The notes: generated by a model not told the origin, from the letters alone. 64,000 nucleotides of DNA from Actinomycetes bacterium (GCA_021844425.1 JAKBTL010000076.1:1-64000); one strand, 5' to 3'; positions 16,815 through 25,553 are shown, counted from the first letter of the stretch. Made by a program: numbers and translations.

Positions 16815-17780
16815 TCAGCTTCGCTTCTGGAGCGCCTCGACGAGCGCCGGCAGCACCTTGTGCACGTCGCCCACGATGCCGAGGTCGGCGACCGAGAAGA
16901 TCGGTGCCTCCCGGTCCTTGTTGATCGCCACGATGTGCTTGGACCCCTTCATCCCGACGAGGTGCTGGGTCGCGCCCGAGATGCCGCACGCCACGTACAC
17001 TGTCGGCTTCACGGTCTTGCCGGTCTGGCCGACCTGGTGCGAGTAGGGCACCCAGCCCGCGTCCACGATCGCCCGGCTCGCTCCCGGGGCACCGTGCAGG
17101 AGCCGAGCGAGCTCCTCGATCAACGCGTAGTGCTCCTGCGAGCCGAGGCCGCGCCCGCCGGACACCACGATCGGGGCTTCGTCGAGCTTCGGGCCGGTGG
17201 CCTCCTCGACGTGGCGCTGGACGATCCTTGCCACGCCGGTCGGGCCGACGTCGCCGGGCGGCGCTGCGACCACCTCGGCCGGGCTGCCCCCGGCGGACTC
17301 GGCGGAGAACGACTTCGCACGCACGACGTAGATCCCCGGGGCCTCGCCGGTGAAGCGGGCGCGCACGATCTGCGTGCCTCCGAATACCAGATGCTCGGTG
17401 AGCAGCCCGCCGTCGCGCTCGACGAGCCCGGTGACGTTCGTGAGGACCGGCCGGTCGAGCCGTGCCGACAACCGGCCCGCCACGTCCCGGCCGTCGTAGG
17501 ACGCGGGAACGAGCACCGCCTCTGGGCGCTCCCCGGCATCGACGAGCGCCGCCATCGCAGACGCGACGGGCGGACCCGGCAGGGCTCCCGCCAGGTCGCC
17601 GACGTCGTAGACCCGCGTCGCGCCGTAGTCGCCGAGCGTGCCTGCGACAGAGGCGGTCTCGGCACCCCAGGCCACGGCCTCGACCGTCGAGGCGAGCGAG
17701 CGGGCCTCGGTGAGCAGCTCGAGCGTGAGCGCCGTCGGCCCCTGCCCGGTCGCCTCTGCGAGCACCCAGATCCTTTCCAT
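16815..17780 (-). CDS. etfA: Electron transfer flavoprotein, alpha subunit
   Basis: FAD-carrying subunit of the soluble heterodimer that takes electrons from acyl-CoA dehydrogenases and passes them to ETF:quinone oxidoreductase. Length is 321 residues. The C-terminal FAD-binding domain is well preserved: [62 protein letters not shown], then [12 protein letters not shown]. The N-terminal AMP-like domain begins [16 protein letters not shown]. The start codon is 1 bp past the etfB stop, so the two form an etfBA operon. Two acyl-CoA dehydrogenase genes elsewhere in the window are likely electron donors. Confidence 0.96.
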   Translation of the reverse strand: MERIWVLAEATGQGPTALTLELLTEARSLASTVEAVAWGAETASVAGTLGDYGATRVYDVGDLAGALPGPPVASAMAALVDAGERPEAVLVPASYDGRDVAGRLSARLDRPVLTNVTGLVERDGGLLTEHLVFGGTQIVRARFTGEAPGIYVVRAKSFSAESAGGSPAEVVAAPPGDVGPTGVARIVQRHVEEATGPKLDEAPIVVSGGRGLGSQEHYALIEELARLLHGAPGASRAIVDAGWVPYSHQVGQTGKTVKPTVYVACGISGATQHLVGMKGSKHIVAINKDREAPIFSVADLGIVGDVHKVLPALVEALQKRS

Positions 17781-17781
17781 G

Positions 17782-18561
17782 TCAGATCACCCTCAGCTGC
17801 TCGAGGAAGGCGACGACGCGCTGGGCCCCGTCGCCCTCGTCCACCACGATCTCGCCCGCGCCGCGCTGCTCGGCGTCGGCGACGTCGACGATCTCCTCAC
17901 GCGCCCCTGCGGCACCGACCTGTGACGCGTCGATCCCGAGGTCCGCGAGGCTCAGCACGTCGATGGGCTTGGACTTGGCCGCCATGATGCCCTTGAAGGA
18001 CGGGTAGCGGGGCTCGACGACCCCTGCGGTCACGGTCACGACGGCAGGCAGCGGGCACTCGACGTCGTCGTAGCCGGCTTCGGTCTGCCGTTCCACCTCC
18101 ACCTTCGCGCCGTCGGTGGAGATCCGCTTCGCGAAGGTGACCGACGGCATCCCGAGCAGCTCGGCGAGCTGCACGGGCAGCGTGCCCGTATACCCGTCCG
18201 TCGACTCGGTCGCCGCGATCACGAGGTCCGGCTCGGCGCGCCGGATCGCCGCAGCGAGCACCTTCGCGGTCGACAGCGCGTCGGAGCCGGCGAGCGCCTC
18301 GTCGCTCACGAGGATCGCGCGGCCTGCGCCCATGGCCAACGCGGTCCGCAGACCCGACGTCTCGCCGCCCGGCGCCATGGAGACGAGCGTCACCTCGCTC
18401 CCCTCGACGCCACCGGCGAGCTGCAGCGCCATCTCGACACCGTAGGAGTCGGAGTCGTCCATGATGAGCTTGCCGGAGCGGTCGAGGGTGTGGGAGCCCG
18501 GCTCGAGCGAGGCGGGAGCGGCCGGGTCGGGGATCTGCTTCACGCAGACGACGACGTGCAT
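17782..18561 (-). CDS. etfB: Electron transfer flavoprotein, beta subunit
   Basis: AMP-binding partner of EtfA. It has 259 residues from ATG 18561, which gives the canonical start MHVVVCVKQIPDP; the frame stays open further upstream with no similarity. Family marks include DDSDSYGVEMALQL, the GRAILVSDEALAGSDALSTAKVLAAAI region, DLVIAATESTDGYTGTLPVQLAELLGMP (the ETF signature-like segment), and the C-terminal ETF recognition loop (YPSFKGIMAAKSKPIDVLSLADLG). No Shine-Dalgarno is obvious. Upstream lies the divergent whiB gene with its promoter region. Confidence 0.96.
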   Translation of the reverse strand: MHVVVCVKQIPDPAAPASLEPGSHTLDRSGKLIMDDSDSYGVEMALQLAGGVEGSEVTLVSMAPGGETSGLRTALAMGAGRAILVSDEALAGSDALSTAKVLAAAIRRAEPDLVIAATESTDGYTGTLPVQLAELLGMPSVTFAKRISTDGAKVEVERQTEAGYDDVECPLPAVVTVTAGVVEPRYPSFKGIMAAKSKPIDVLSLADLGIDASQVGAAGAREEIVDVADAEQRGAGEIVVDEGDGAQRVVAFLEQLRVI

Positions 18562-18715
18562 GACCGCATTGTTGACTACCCGGCGTGGTCGCCGCCATTC
18601 CGTGCCTCCCGCCGGCCCCGGGGCTGGATCCGCGGCGAACGACTCGGCGGGCGCGCGGGGCGGGGGCACGCCGGTTCAACCCCAGTTGGGGAAGATGGCG
18701 GCCACCCGTCACTCC

Positions 18716-18743
18716 TTGCATTTCCGAGAAGATTGCTTATAAT
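18716..18743 (+). promoter_or_regulatory. Sigma-70-type promoter of whiB
   Basis: TTGCAT (18716-18721), a 16-bp spacer and TATAAT (18738-18743) form the closest match to consensus in the window. An inverted repeat ATCCC-TG-GGGAT overlaps the end of the -10 box at 18742-18753. Transcription would start near 18750, leaving a leader of about 70 nt with GGAGGA at 18809-18814 placed 7 nt before the ATG. Confidence 0.7.
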
Positions 18744-18762
18744 CCCTGGGGATCACCATTCC

Positions 18763-18804
18763 ATGACGGCCATGTCATCAGGCCGGATATGTGAAATGGT
18801 TCAC
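18763..18804 (+). promoter_or_regulatory. Two inverted repeats in the whiB leader
   Basis: ATGAC-N6-GTCAT (18763-18778) and GTGAA-ATGG-TTCAC (18791-18804) are perfect 5-bp arm dyads between the promoter and the ribosome binding site. They could be binding sites for a CRP/FNR-like or WhiB-type regulator, or RNA hairpins that affect translation. Confidence 0.45.
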
Positions 18805-18821
18805 AACCGGAGGACCGACGC

Positions 18822-19172
18822 ATGGCACTGATGTGGAACCGGACGGCGGACTGGGATGCCGGCGACTGGCGACGCGTGGCGGCATGCCGCAACACCGAGC
18901 CCGACCTCTTCTTCCCCGTCGGGACCACCGGTCCGGCGGTCGAGCAGATCGAGGCGGCCAAGCGGGTCTGCCGGGCGTGCGAGGCGCAGGAGCCCTGCCT
19001 CGACTTCGCCCTCGCGACGAACCAGGAGTCGGGGGTCTGGGGCGGGACCTCCGAGGAGGAGCGCCGAAAGCTCCGCAGGGCATGGCTCGCCGCGCGCCGT
19101 AGCGCCGGCGCGAGCGCCGGCGCGTCCGCCTCGCCGGTCGAGTCGATCCGGTCGGTGACCCTCGAGCGCTGA
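18822..19172 (+). CDS. WhiB family redox-sensing transcriptional regulator (WhiB1-like)
   Basis: Small 4Fe-4S protein that controls transcription through the main sigma factor and responds to NO/redox. The 116 residues hold four cluster cysteines (Cys22, Cys50, Cys53, Cys59 in RVCRACEAQEPCLDFA), the tryptophan-glycine turn GVWGGTSEEER and a basic C-terminal helix (RRKLRRAWLAARRS). About 25 residues beyond the usual end are Ala/Gly-rich. It converges on a PdtaS-like kinase gene, the arrangement of whiB1 and pdtaS in mycobacteria, which supports WhiB1 identity. A strong GGAGGA and a TATAAT promoter suggest high expression. Confidence 0.92.
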   Translation: MALMWNRTADWDAGDWRRVAACRNTEPDLFFPVGTTGPAVEQIEAAKRVCRACEAQEPCLDFALATNQESGVWGGTSEEERRKLRRAWLAARRSAGASAGASASPVESIRSVTLER

Positions 19173-19201
19173 GCGCCCCTGCTCCGCGCCGACGCGCCAG
19201 G

Positions 19202-20692
19202 TCAGCGGGCCGACGGCAGGCGGATCTCGACCAGCGTTCCCCCGCCGTCCGCCGCGCCCATCGTGATCGAGCCGCCCAGCTGGCTCACGATCAGGTCACG
19301 CACGATGGAGAGCCCCAGGCTGGTCGTGCGCTCGATGTCGAATCCCGGCTCGATCCCCTTCCCGTCGTCGCTCACGGTGACCTCGAGACCGTGACGCCCG
19401 CGCGCGAGGGTCACCTCCACGTGCCCGACCGGCCTGTCGCCGGCCCGCGCGCCGCCTTCGCCAGCACCCGTGCCGGCGAAGGCGTGCTCGACGGCGTTCT
19501 GGAGGAGCTCCGCCAGCGTGACGGCGAGCGGCGTGGCGATGTCGGCGGTCACCTCCCCGAGGTCGCCGTGCACGGAGATCTCCACAGGCCTCGCGGAGAC
19601 CACGGAGTCCTCGGCCATCCGCACGAGCGACACGACGATCTCGTCGAAGGGCACCTGGTCGCCCGGGTCCCTCGAGAGGATCTCGTGCACGAGAGAGATC
19701 GAGCGCACGCGGCGCTCGGCCTCGTACAGAGCGGCCCTGCCGTCTGCCGACGTCAGCCGGCGCGCCTGGAGGCTGAGCAGCGAGGAGATCGTCTGCAGGT
19801 TGTTCTTCACGCGGTGGTGGACCTCGCGTATCGCCGCGTCCTTCGAGAGCAGCAGGCGGTCGAGCCGCCGGACGTCGGTGACGTCGCGCATCAGGATCAC
19901 CGCACCGTTGGCGACGTGGTGCTCGAGCAGCGGGATGCACTGCACCAGGACGATCACGTCGGGTCGCCGCTCGACCTCTTCGACGACGGGGTGGCACGTG
20001 GCGAGCGCCCACTGGACCGCCGAGGCCTCCACGCCGAGCTCTGTGAACGTGTGGCCCTCGAGCGTCGAGTAGACACCCATGCGATGGAAGGCGTTGCTCG
20101 CGTTCGGGGACGCGAACTCGATGCGGCCCTCACCGTCCACCAGGACGAAGCCATCCCCGACCCTCGGCATCTCCTCCGTGCCGACCTCTTCTTGGGCGAA
20201 GGGGAACTCGCCAGCCGTGATCATCGCGACCAGCCGACCGAACACGTCGAAGTAGTTCTTCTCGTACAGGCTGATCGGGGTCGCCACGGCCCGCGAGTAC
20301 ACGCGCACCATGACCGCGATCACTCTGTCGCCGAAGCGCACCGGGATGTTCTCGACCGGGACGGACTCACCGATCAGCGGGTGGTGCACGGCGCCGCGCA
20401 CCACCTCCCCGCGCTCGAACGCGGCGGCGGACAAGGACCACGACGCCCGCAGCACCGTCTGACCCACCAGGTCCTGCACGAGCATCGTCGGGCGGTTGTT
20501 CGGCCGGATCTGGCCGATCACGACGAGTCGGGGCTCCTCCCCGGGGGGCGTCGACGCCGGCACCACGAGCAGGAGGTCCGAGAACGAGAGGTCGGCGAGG
20601 CTCGACCAGGACCGGAAGAGCCGCTGGAGGTGCGCGAGCTCAGAAGGGGTGAGATCGGTGGACGTGAACGCGAGCTCCGCCGGAGTCGTCAT
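19202..20692 (-). CDS. pdtaS: PdtaS-like cytosolic sensor histidine kinase
   Basis: Soluble histidine kinase that in mycobacteria phosphorylates the RNA-binding antiterminator PdtaR. The 496 residues include an N-terminal GAF-like sensor (about 1-150), a PAS domain (about 165-275, starting GDGFVLVDGEGRIEFASPNA), a HisKA_2 phosphoacceptor helix REVHHRVKNNLQTISSLLSLQARR (His near 291), and an HATPase domain with LLQNAVEHAF (N box), VSDDGKGIEPGF (G1) and LGLSIVRDLI (G2). No membrane segment is seen. The ATG overlaps the stop of the upstream PHP gene (ATGA). The partner response regulator is not in the window. Confidence 0.88.
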   Translation of the reverse strand: MTTPAELAFTSTDLTPSELAHLQRLFRSWSSLADLSFSDLLLVVPASTPPGEEPRLVVIGQIRPNNRPTMLVQDLVGQTVLRASWSLSAAAFERGEVVRGAVHHPLIGESVPVENIPVRFGDRVIAVMVRVYSRAVATPISLYEKNYFDVFGRLVAMITAGEFPFAQEEVGTEEMPRVGDGFVLVDGEGRIEFASPNASNAFHRMGVYSTLEGHTFTELGVEASAVQWALATCHPVVEEVERRPDVIVLVQCIPLLEHHVANGAVILMRDVTDVRRLDRLLLSKDAAIREVHHRVKNNLQTISSLLSLQARRLTSADGRAALYEAERRVRSISLVHEILSRDPGDQVPFDEIVVSLVRMAEDSVVSARPVEISVHGDLGEVTADIATPLAVTLAELLQNAVEHAFAGTGAGEGGARAGDRPVGHVEVTLARGRHGLEVTVSDDGKGIEPGFDIERTTSLGLSIVRDLIVSQLGGSITMGAADGGGTLVEIRLPSAR

Positions 20693-21603
20693 TGCGCGCC
20701 GTCCTCGAGCGCGTCCAGGAGCGGGAGCGGCTCGGTGAGCGCAAGGGTGTGCGCCTGTCGGCGGCGGTAGCCGGTGAGGTGATCGACGCCGACGGAGGCC
20801 AGCAACGCGTACAGGTCCCCCACGCGGTCGGCCACGTGAGAGAGATGGTGTGCGTCGGACGCCGTCGTGAACGGCACCCCGCGGGCGGCGAGCCGAGCGA
20901 GGAGCCCCTCGGCGGGGTACTGCTCTGCTGCGGGCTTCCCCCACCCAGCTGACGACACCTCCGCGGCCATCCCGCTCGACGCCACGGCATCCGCGAGGCG
21001 GTCCCACCACTCCTTCGGGTGCTCGGGCCGGTGGCCCGCGGCCTTGATGACGTCGGGGTGCGCCAACACGTCGCACGTCCCGGTGGCGGCAAGCTCGCCG
21101 AACGCGTCGGTGTACGCGTCCCAGCATTCGTCCACCTTCCTCGCAGACCACTCCGACATGGACAGTGCGTCGTCTATGTCGTCGAAGCGCCATCCGTCGA
21201 CCCAGTGGACCGAGCCGAGCAGCACGTCGAAGGGATACTCGCCCAGGAGTGCCGCCACCTGGTCCATCCGGCCGCGGTAGTAGTCCACCTCGAGGCCCAG
21301 GACGACGGGGAGACCCTGGCGCCTCGCCTCCAGCACCGTCTCGACGTACTCGTCCAGATCGGCGCCCACGTGGAACCGCCAGTACTCGGCCATGGACCGC
21401 CGCAGGTGCGCAGGGACGTCGTCGTCCTCCCAGAAGCCGCCGAGCAGCCGGTCCGCCTGGACGAAGCGGAACAGGTGCTCGGTCAGTGCGATCTCCTGGA
21501 CGCCTGCCGCGTTCGCGCGCTCGCAGTACGCCGCGACCTGGTCGAGGACGAGAGGGGCGTCGGGTCGTGTGTGCGGCCACAGGTGGAGGTGGTAGTCGAG
21601 CAC
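20689..21603 (-). CDS. PHP-domain phosphatase, histidinol-phosphatase-like
   Basis: Polymerase-and-histidinol-phosphatase fold, probably a trinuclear-metal phosphoesterase acting on histidinol phosphate or a related substrate. From GTG 21603 there are 304 residues. Metal motifs in order: DYHLHLW at the N-terminus, ALTEH, GLEVDYYRG, LLGSVHWVDGW, DVLAHPDV and the final TASDAHHLSHVADRVG. GTG is the only start near the conserved DYHLH. The stop overlaps the pdtaS ATG, so the two are translationally coupled. No other histidine-biosynthesis gene is close. Confidence 0.85.
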   Translation of the reverse strand: MLDYHLHLWPHTRPDAPLVLDQVAAYCERANAAGVQEIALTEHLFRFVQADRLLGGFWEDDDVPAHLRRSMAEYWRFHVGADLDEYVETVLEARRQGLPVVLGLEVDYYRGRMDQVAALLGEYPFDVLLGSVHWVDGWRFDDIDDALSMSEWSARKVDECWDAYTDAFGELAATGTCDVLAHPDVIKAAGHRPEHPKEWWDRLADAVASSGMAAEVSSAGWGKPAAEQYPAEGLLARLAARGVPFTTASDAHHLSHVADRVGDLYALLASVGVDHLTGYRRRQAHTLALTEPLPLLDALEDGAQ

Positions 21604-21698
21604 GGGCCCATTCCACCAGCATTCCGGCCGCGCCGCGGCCGCCCCGAGCACGGCCGGACATCGCTCGCCTGGGCTCTGGCCGGACCAGTGCCGCCGGG

Positions 21699-22988
21699 TC
21701 AGTGCCACATCGTGGCGCCCAGGCGGAGGAGTCCCTCCATGTCGACGATGTCCGCGTCGAAGAACGGAACCGTCGTGAGCACCTCTGGTCTCGTGGCGAG
21801 CTCGGCCTGCTGCTCGGCCTCGCGGCGGGCGACCACGCCGAAGTTCAAGAAGCTCTCGGCGACCTCGCCGAGCACCCGGGCCGTGAGATCTCGATCCGTC
21901 CCGAGCGGCCCGCCGAGGCGCTCGGCGAGGGAGCCTGCGCTGTCGCGCAGCTGCTCGGCGAGCGACGCCGCGTCCCGGTCCCGAAAGTACGTCGGGAGAA
22001 CCTTGTTCAAGACGATCGCTCCGAGAGGCAGCTTGCGCGCGACGAGCGCACGAGCGAAGTACTCGGCCTCCCGCACCGGCGTCGCCTCCAGGGTGGACAC
22101 CACGAGGAACGTCGTGCGCCGGTCCGCCAGCAGCCGCGTCACCGCATCCGCGCGCTCGACGAACCCCGAGTACATCGACTGGAACAGGATGAAGAACTCC
22201 GCGATGTCGGCGAGGAACTCGGTGCCGAGGATCCGGTCGGCCACTTGGGAGAAAGGTCTTGACGCAAGGTTCACCACCCGGGAGCGGTAGGAGGCGGTGA
22301 GCCAACGAAGAAGGCGGCTCGAGAAGAACTCGGACATCCGCGCTGGCGCGTCGAGGAAGTCGATGGCGTTGCGGGTCGGCGGCGTGTCGACGACGATCAA
22401 GTCGTACTTGCCCTGCGCATGCAGCTCGTACAGGCGTTCCATCGCGATGTAGTCGTGGCTCTGGACGAAGCGACCGGAGATGTTGCGGTAGAGAGGGTTC
22501 GCGAGGATCTTGTCGCGGGTCCGCGCGTCGGGCGCGTGCCGGCGCACCAGTGCGTCCCAGCTCTCCTTCGTGTCGAGCATTGCCGCCCACAGCTCTCCTC
22601 GCGGCGAGGCCCCGGTCGCGGCCCGGAACACCTCGTCGGGAATGCGCCGCTCGGAGTTCCCGAGGCCGTGACCGCCGCGGCCGTTCGAGGTCAGGCCGAG
22701 CGCGTCGGCAAGCCTGCGAGCCGGGTCGATCGTGAGCACGAGCACGCGATCGCCATGGTGGTAGGCAGCCATCGCCGCGGTCGCTGCCGCCGCCGTGGTC
22801 TTCCCGACACCCCCAGGACCGCATGCGATGACGATCTCCTTCGAGGCCACGAGCCCGTCGAGCGTCCCCTCCTTCGGGCGTCCCGAAGGCGCCGGGTCGT
22901 CGAGCTGCGGGACCGGGTCGCTCTCCGCAGCGCCGCTGCGGTCGGATCTCCGCGCGCGTGCCAGGGGGCTCGGGCGGCTGGGCGTCAC
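21699..22988 (-). CDS. ArsA/Get3-like ATPase, second of a pair (altered Walker A)
   Basis: SIMIBI-class ATPase of the anion-pump/tail-anchored-protein-targeting family, 429 residues. The P-loop reads CGPGGVGKTT (about 56-65): the signature lysine of the deviant Walker A (KGGxGKT) is replaced by proline. Switch regions are present (DPARRLADALG, VVDTPPTRNAIDFLD), with an A-loop-like LNKVLP. The first 50 residues are Pro/Arg/Asp-rich and probably disordered. GTG 22988 overlaps the stop of the partner gene, like the adjacent Rv3679-Rv3680 pair of M. tuberculosis, which suggests a heterocomplex. Cargo unknown. Confidence 0.85.
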   Translation of the reverse strand: MTPSRPSPLARARRSDRSGAAESDPVPQLDDPAPSGRPKEGTLDGLVASKEIVIACGPGGVGKTTAAAATAAMAAYHHGDRVLVLTIDPARRLADALGLTSNGRGGHGLGNSERRIPDEVFRAATGASPRGELWAAMLDTKESWDALVRRHAPDARTRDKILANPLYRNISGRFVQSHDYIAMERLYELHAQGKYDLIVVDTPPTRNAIDFLDAPARMSEFFSSRLLRWLTASYRSRVVNLASRPFSQVADRILGTEFLADIAEFFILFQSMYSGFVERADAVTRLLADRRTTFLVVSTLEATPVREAEYFARALVARKLPLGAIVLNKVLPTYFRDRDAASLAEQLRDSAGSLAERLGGPLGTDRDLTARVLGEVAESFLNFGVVARREAEQQAELATRPEVLTTVPFFDADIVDMEGLLRLGATMWH

Positions 22989-23965
22989 AGCCCCAGCTCC
23001 TCCCCGAGGGCGGTCGCGACCTGGCGCATGGAGCGCAGACCGTGGGCGCGTGAGAAGAGGTAGGGCACGTAGAGCACCGGCGGGGGCGAGGCCCCCGACG
23101 ACTCCGCTTCGGACGCGAGCCCCTGGCGCAGCCGCTGCAGGTGCCCCGCACGGGTCCGCCGCATCGTCACCGCGAGGCGCGCGCCCTCGAGCAACGGTCC
23201 TGCATCTCCGCCGAGCAGCTTGGAGAGCTCCTCGCCATGGGCGGACACCTCGTCGAAGACCTCTTCTTCGTGGAGCCCGAACAGCTCGGGGAGCACTCGG
23301 TTCACGACGACGGCGGAGAGCTCGACCGTCGTCTCGGAGCGGACCCGCCCGGCGAGCTCCAGCGTCTCGTTGACCGGCATCTCCTCGGGCGTCGTGACGG
23401 CAACCAGTCCCGTTCGGCGCGGGTCGGAGAGGATCTCGAGCATCCAATCGGTCTGGGAACGGATGAGCCCGACCTTCACCAGGTCATTGATGGCCTGCGG
23501 AGCCGCGAGCTGGCTCACGATGTGCCCGGTCGCAGCGGCGTCGACGACGACGAGGTCGTAGCTGCGATCGCGGACCTCGTAGCAGAGCTTCCCCACGGTG
23601 AGGATCTCGCGCACCCCGGGAGCCGCCGCTGCCACGAAGTCGAGCGCCCTGGCGAGGGGCCCGAGCCGCGTCGCGACAGGGATCCGAAGCTGGAGCTTCA
23701 AGTACTCCCGAAGCGACGCTTCGGTGTCCATCGACATGGCGACCACGCCCGGCGCGACCTCGCGCCCGGCGAAATCGGTGGGCGCAGCCTCGAAGAGCGC
23801 GGCGAGATCGCCCTTCGCGTCGACCTCGCAGGCGAGCACGTGCTTCCCGCGCCCGGCGGCGAGCTGGGCGAGCGCGGCGGCGACGGTCGTCTTTCCGGTG
23901 CCGCCCTTCCCCGTGACGAAGAGCAGCCGGCGGTCCAGCAGCGGGAACGGCCGAGCGTCAGCCAC
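22985..23965 (-). CDS. ArsA/Get3-like ATPase, first of a pair
   Basis: 326-residue SIMIBI ATPase. The complete deviant Walker A GKGGTGKTT (about 19-27) keeps the intermonomer lysine; switch I CEVDAKGDLAALF and switch II VVDAAATGHIVSQL are intact, and VNRVLPELFGLHEEEVF corresponds to the helical subdomain. Lacking the Cys-based metal sites of arsenite pumps, it is unlikely to be an arsenic ATPase. It precedes and overlaps the second ATPase (GTGA) and may pair with it, contributing the active-site lysine missing in the partner. A DUF3107 gene lies 25 bp upstream on the same strand. Confidence 0.87.
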   Translation of the reverse strand: MADARPFPLLDRRLLFVTGKGGTGKTTVAAALAQLAAGRGKHVLACEVDAKGDLAALFEAAPTDFAGREVAPGVVAMSMDTEASLREYLKLQLRIPVATRLGPLARALDFVAAAAPGVREILTVGKLCYEVRDRSYDLVVVDAAATGHIVSQLAAPQAINDLVKVGLIRSQTDWMLEILSDPRRTGLVAVTTPEEMPVNETLELAGRVRSETTVELSAVVVNRVLPELFGLHEEEVFDEVSAHGEELSKLLGGDAGPLLEGARLAVTMRRTRAGHLQRLRQGLASEAESSGASPPPVLYVPYLFSRAHGLRSMRQVATALGEELGL

Positions 23966-23990
23966 GGGAGCGGGTCCCTTACGTGTCGCC

Positions 23991-24224
23991 CTACGGCGCG
24001 CCGAAGCCGACGCGGCGCTCCGGAGTCGGCGCGCCGACCTCCACGTACGCGACCTTGGCGACTGGGACGCCGACGCGCCGGCCGCGCCGGTCCGTGAGCC
24101 ACAGCACTGCGTCGTCGGCGAGCGCCGCCTCGATCTCCCTCAGCAGCTTGTCTCGGTCCACGTCTTCGCTGAGCTCCACCTCGAGCTCCTTCGCGGTCTG
24201 GACGATCCCGATGCGTACGTCCAC
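23991..24224 (-). CDS. DUF3107 family small protein
   Basis: 77-residue actinobacterial protein of unknown function starting at GTG 24224 with GAGGAG 6 nt upstream. It reads VDVRIGIVQTAKELEVELSE and ends VAKVAYVEVGAPTPERRVGFG, a beta-rich fold with the family's DDAVLWLTDRRGRRVGVPVAKVAYVE core. It is the first gene of a minus-strand series with the two ArsA-like ATPases (25-bp gap). The frame is open far upstream, but that region is antisense to the dGTPase gene and not coding. Confidence 0.82.
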   Translation of the reverse strand: MDVRIGIVQTAKELEVELSEDVDRDKLLREIEAALADDAVLWLTDRRGRRVGVPVAKVAYVEVGAPTPERRVGFGAP

Positions 24225-24432
24225 GCTTGCTCCTCGATCATGTGGCGCCTCTGCGGGACGCCGCCTGCGACTGCACCCGCGCGTGCGGGCGCAACACTCG
24301 ACGATACAGCGGCGCGGCAGACTCTCCGCCATGGCTTCCACGGACCGCAGCCCTCGCCGGGCGAGAGCAACCGGAGCCATCGGGGGCACCTCGCCAGCGC
24401 AGACGACCCGCGCCAGTCGATGGGCGGCGACG

Positions 24433-25503
24433 ATGGAGGGATACCGGTCCGACCTGCCCGGGTTCCGACAGGCGCATGCCGGAGCCGGCATCGCGATCGG
24501 GAGCCGCCCCATCGTGGACCGGACGTCGCGCGAAGCGATGGAAGAGGAGCTCCTTGCCCCAGGCGCGACGCGAGCGAAAGGAGCAGGAAGCCGGCCCGAG
24601 ATCGAAGAACCGGACCCGTGGAGAACGTGCTTCGAGCGGGACCGTGACCGCATCCTCCATTCGACGGCCTTTCGTCGCCTCGCAGGGAAGACCCAGGTGT
24701 TCATCTTTCCGGCCGATCACCAGCGCACCCGCTTGACCCACGCGCTCGAGGTCGCGCAGGTCGCGCGGGCGATCGCCCACGCCCTCGGTCTCAACGTTGC
24801 CCTGGCCGAGGCCATCGCTCTCGGGCACGACTGCGGTCATGGACCGTTCGGACATGCCAGCGAAGACGCCCTCGACCCGCTGGCGCCCGGGGGTTTCGAC
24901 CACGCCCCGTGGGGAGCGGACATCACGCTCGCGTCGCTGAACCTGACCCAAGAGGTGAGCGACGGGATACGGAACCACAGCTGGTCACGGCCTGCTCCGG
25001 CGACGCCCGAAGCAGAGGCCTGCGCCATCGCGGACCGGGTCAGCTACGCGACGCATGACGCCGAAGACGCTGCCCGTGCGGGGATCGTCGACCTGCACGA
25101 CCTGCCGCCGATCGTGCACGAGCGGCTGGGGACCAAGCGCTCGACACAGCTCGACGCGCTCGTCCACGACGTCGTGGTCACGAGCCAGCGCGCGGGGGCC
25201 GTGGGCATGAGCGACGACTCGGCCGAGGCGCTGGCGGCGCTGCGCGCATGGAACTACGAGCGCATCTACCTCCGCAGCGACTCGACGCGCCAGGCGCGCG
25301 CGGTCCATCGCCTTCTCCAGGCCCTGGTCGAGCACTACGTCGCCCACCCGCTGCTCCTCCCCCGTGATCTCGCGAAAGGCATGAGCCCGCAGCACGAGGC
25401 GGTCGCGTACGTCGCCGGGATGACCGACAGGTTCGCGTGCATGCAAGCGTCGGCGCTGCTCGGGTGGGTGAGGGAGGAGATGCCCGCCGGGTTCGACACC
25501 TGA
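24433..25503 (+). CDS. dgt: dGTP triphosphohydrolase-like HD protein
   Basis: HD-domain phosphohydrolase that would cleave dNTPs to nucleosides and triphosphate, controlling dNTP pools. The 356-residue protein shows the family opening SREAMEEELLAPGATRAKG, then DRDRILHSTAFRRLAGKTQVF, the first metal His in RLTHALEVAQVARAIA, the HD pair in ALGHDCGHGPFGHASED and the last Asp in AIADRVSYATHDAEDA. ATG 24433 is chosen; ATG 24331 would add 34 Arg/Thr-rich residues, and neither has a clear Shine-Dalgarno. Two tandem hairpins follow the stop. Confidence 0.88.
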   Translation: MEGYRSDLPGFRQAHAGAGIAIGSRPIVDRTSREAMEEELLAPGATRAKGAGSRPEIEEPDPWRTCFERDRDRILHSTAFRRLAGKTQVFIFPADHQRTRLTHALEVAQVARAIAHALGLNVALAEAIALGHDCGHGPFGHASEDALDPLAPGGFDHAPWGADITLASLNLTQEVSDGIRNHSWSRPAPATPEAEACAIADRVSYATHDAEDAARAGIVDLHDLPPIVHERLGTKRSTQLDALVHDVVVTSQRAGAVGMSDDSAEALAALRAWNYERIYLRSDSTRQARAVHRLLQALVEHYVAHPLLLPRDLAKGMSPQHEAVAYVAGMTDRFACMQASALLGWVREEMPAGFDT

Positions 25504-25533
25504 GGCCCGGATCAACGGGCCCGGCTGTGCCGG
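25504..25533. terminator. Tandem hairpins between dgt and the SQR gene
   Basis: GGCCCG-GATCAA-CGGGCC (25504-25521) begins at the base after the dgt stop. It shares its last base with CCGGC-TGT-GCCGG (25521-25533). Both stems are perfect; no T-run. Likely a bidirectional terminator between converging genes. Confidence 0.5.
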
Positions 25534-25553
25534 GGCGCACTAGCGAGCCCGGG

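Noticed and set aside
16815-18561. etfBA as part of the same transcription unit as the SCO1664-type gene
   Set aside because: They are on opposite strands and converge.
22985-23965. Arsenite-efflux ATPase ArsA
   Set aside because: No ArsB, ArsR or metal-binding cysteines nearby; the tandem pair fits the Get3-like actinobacterial group better.
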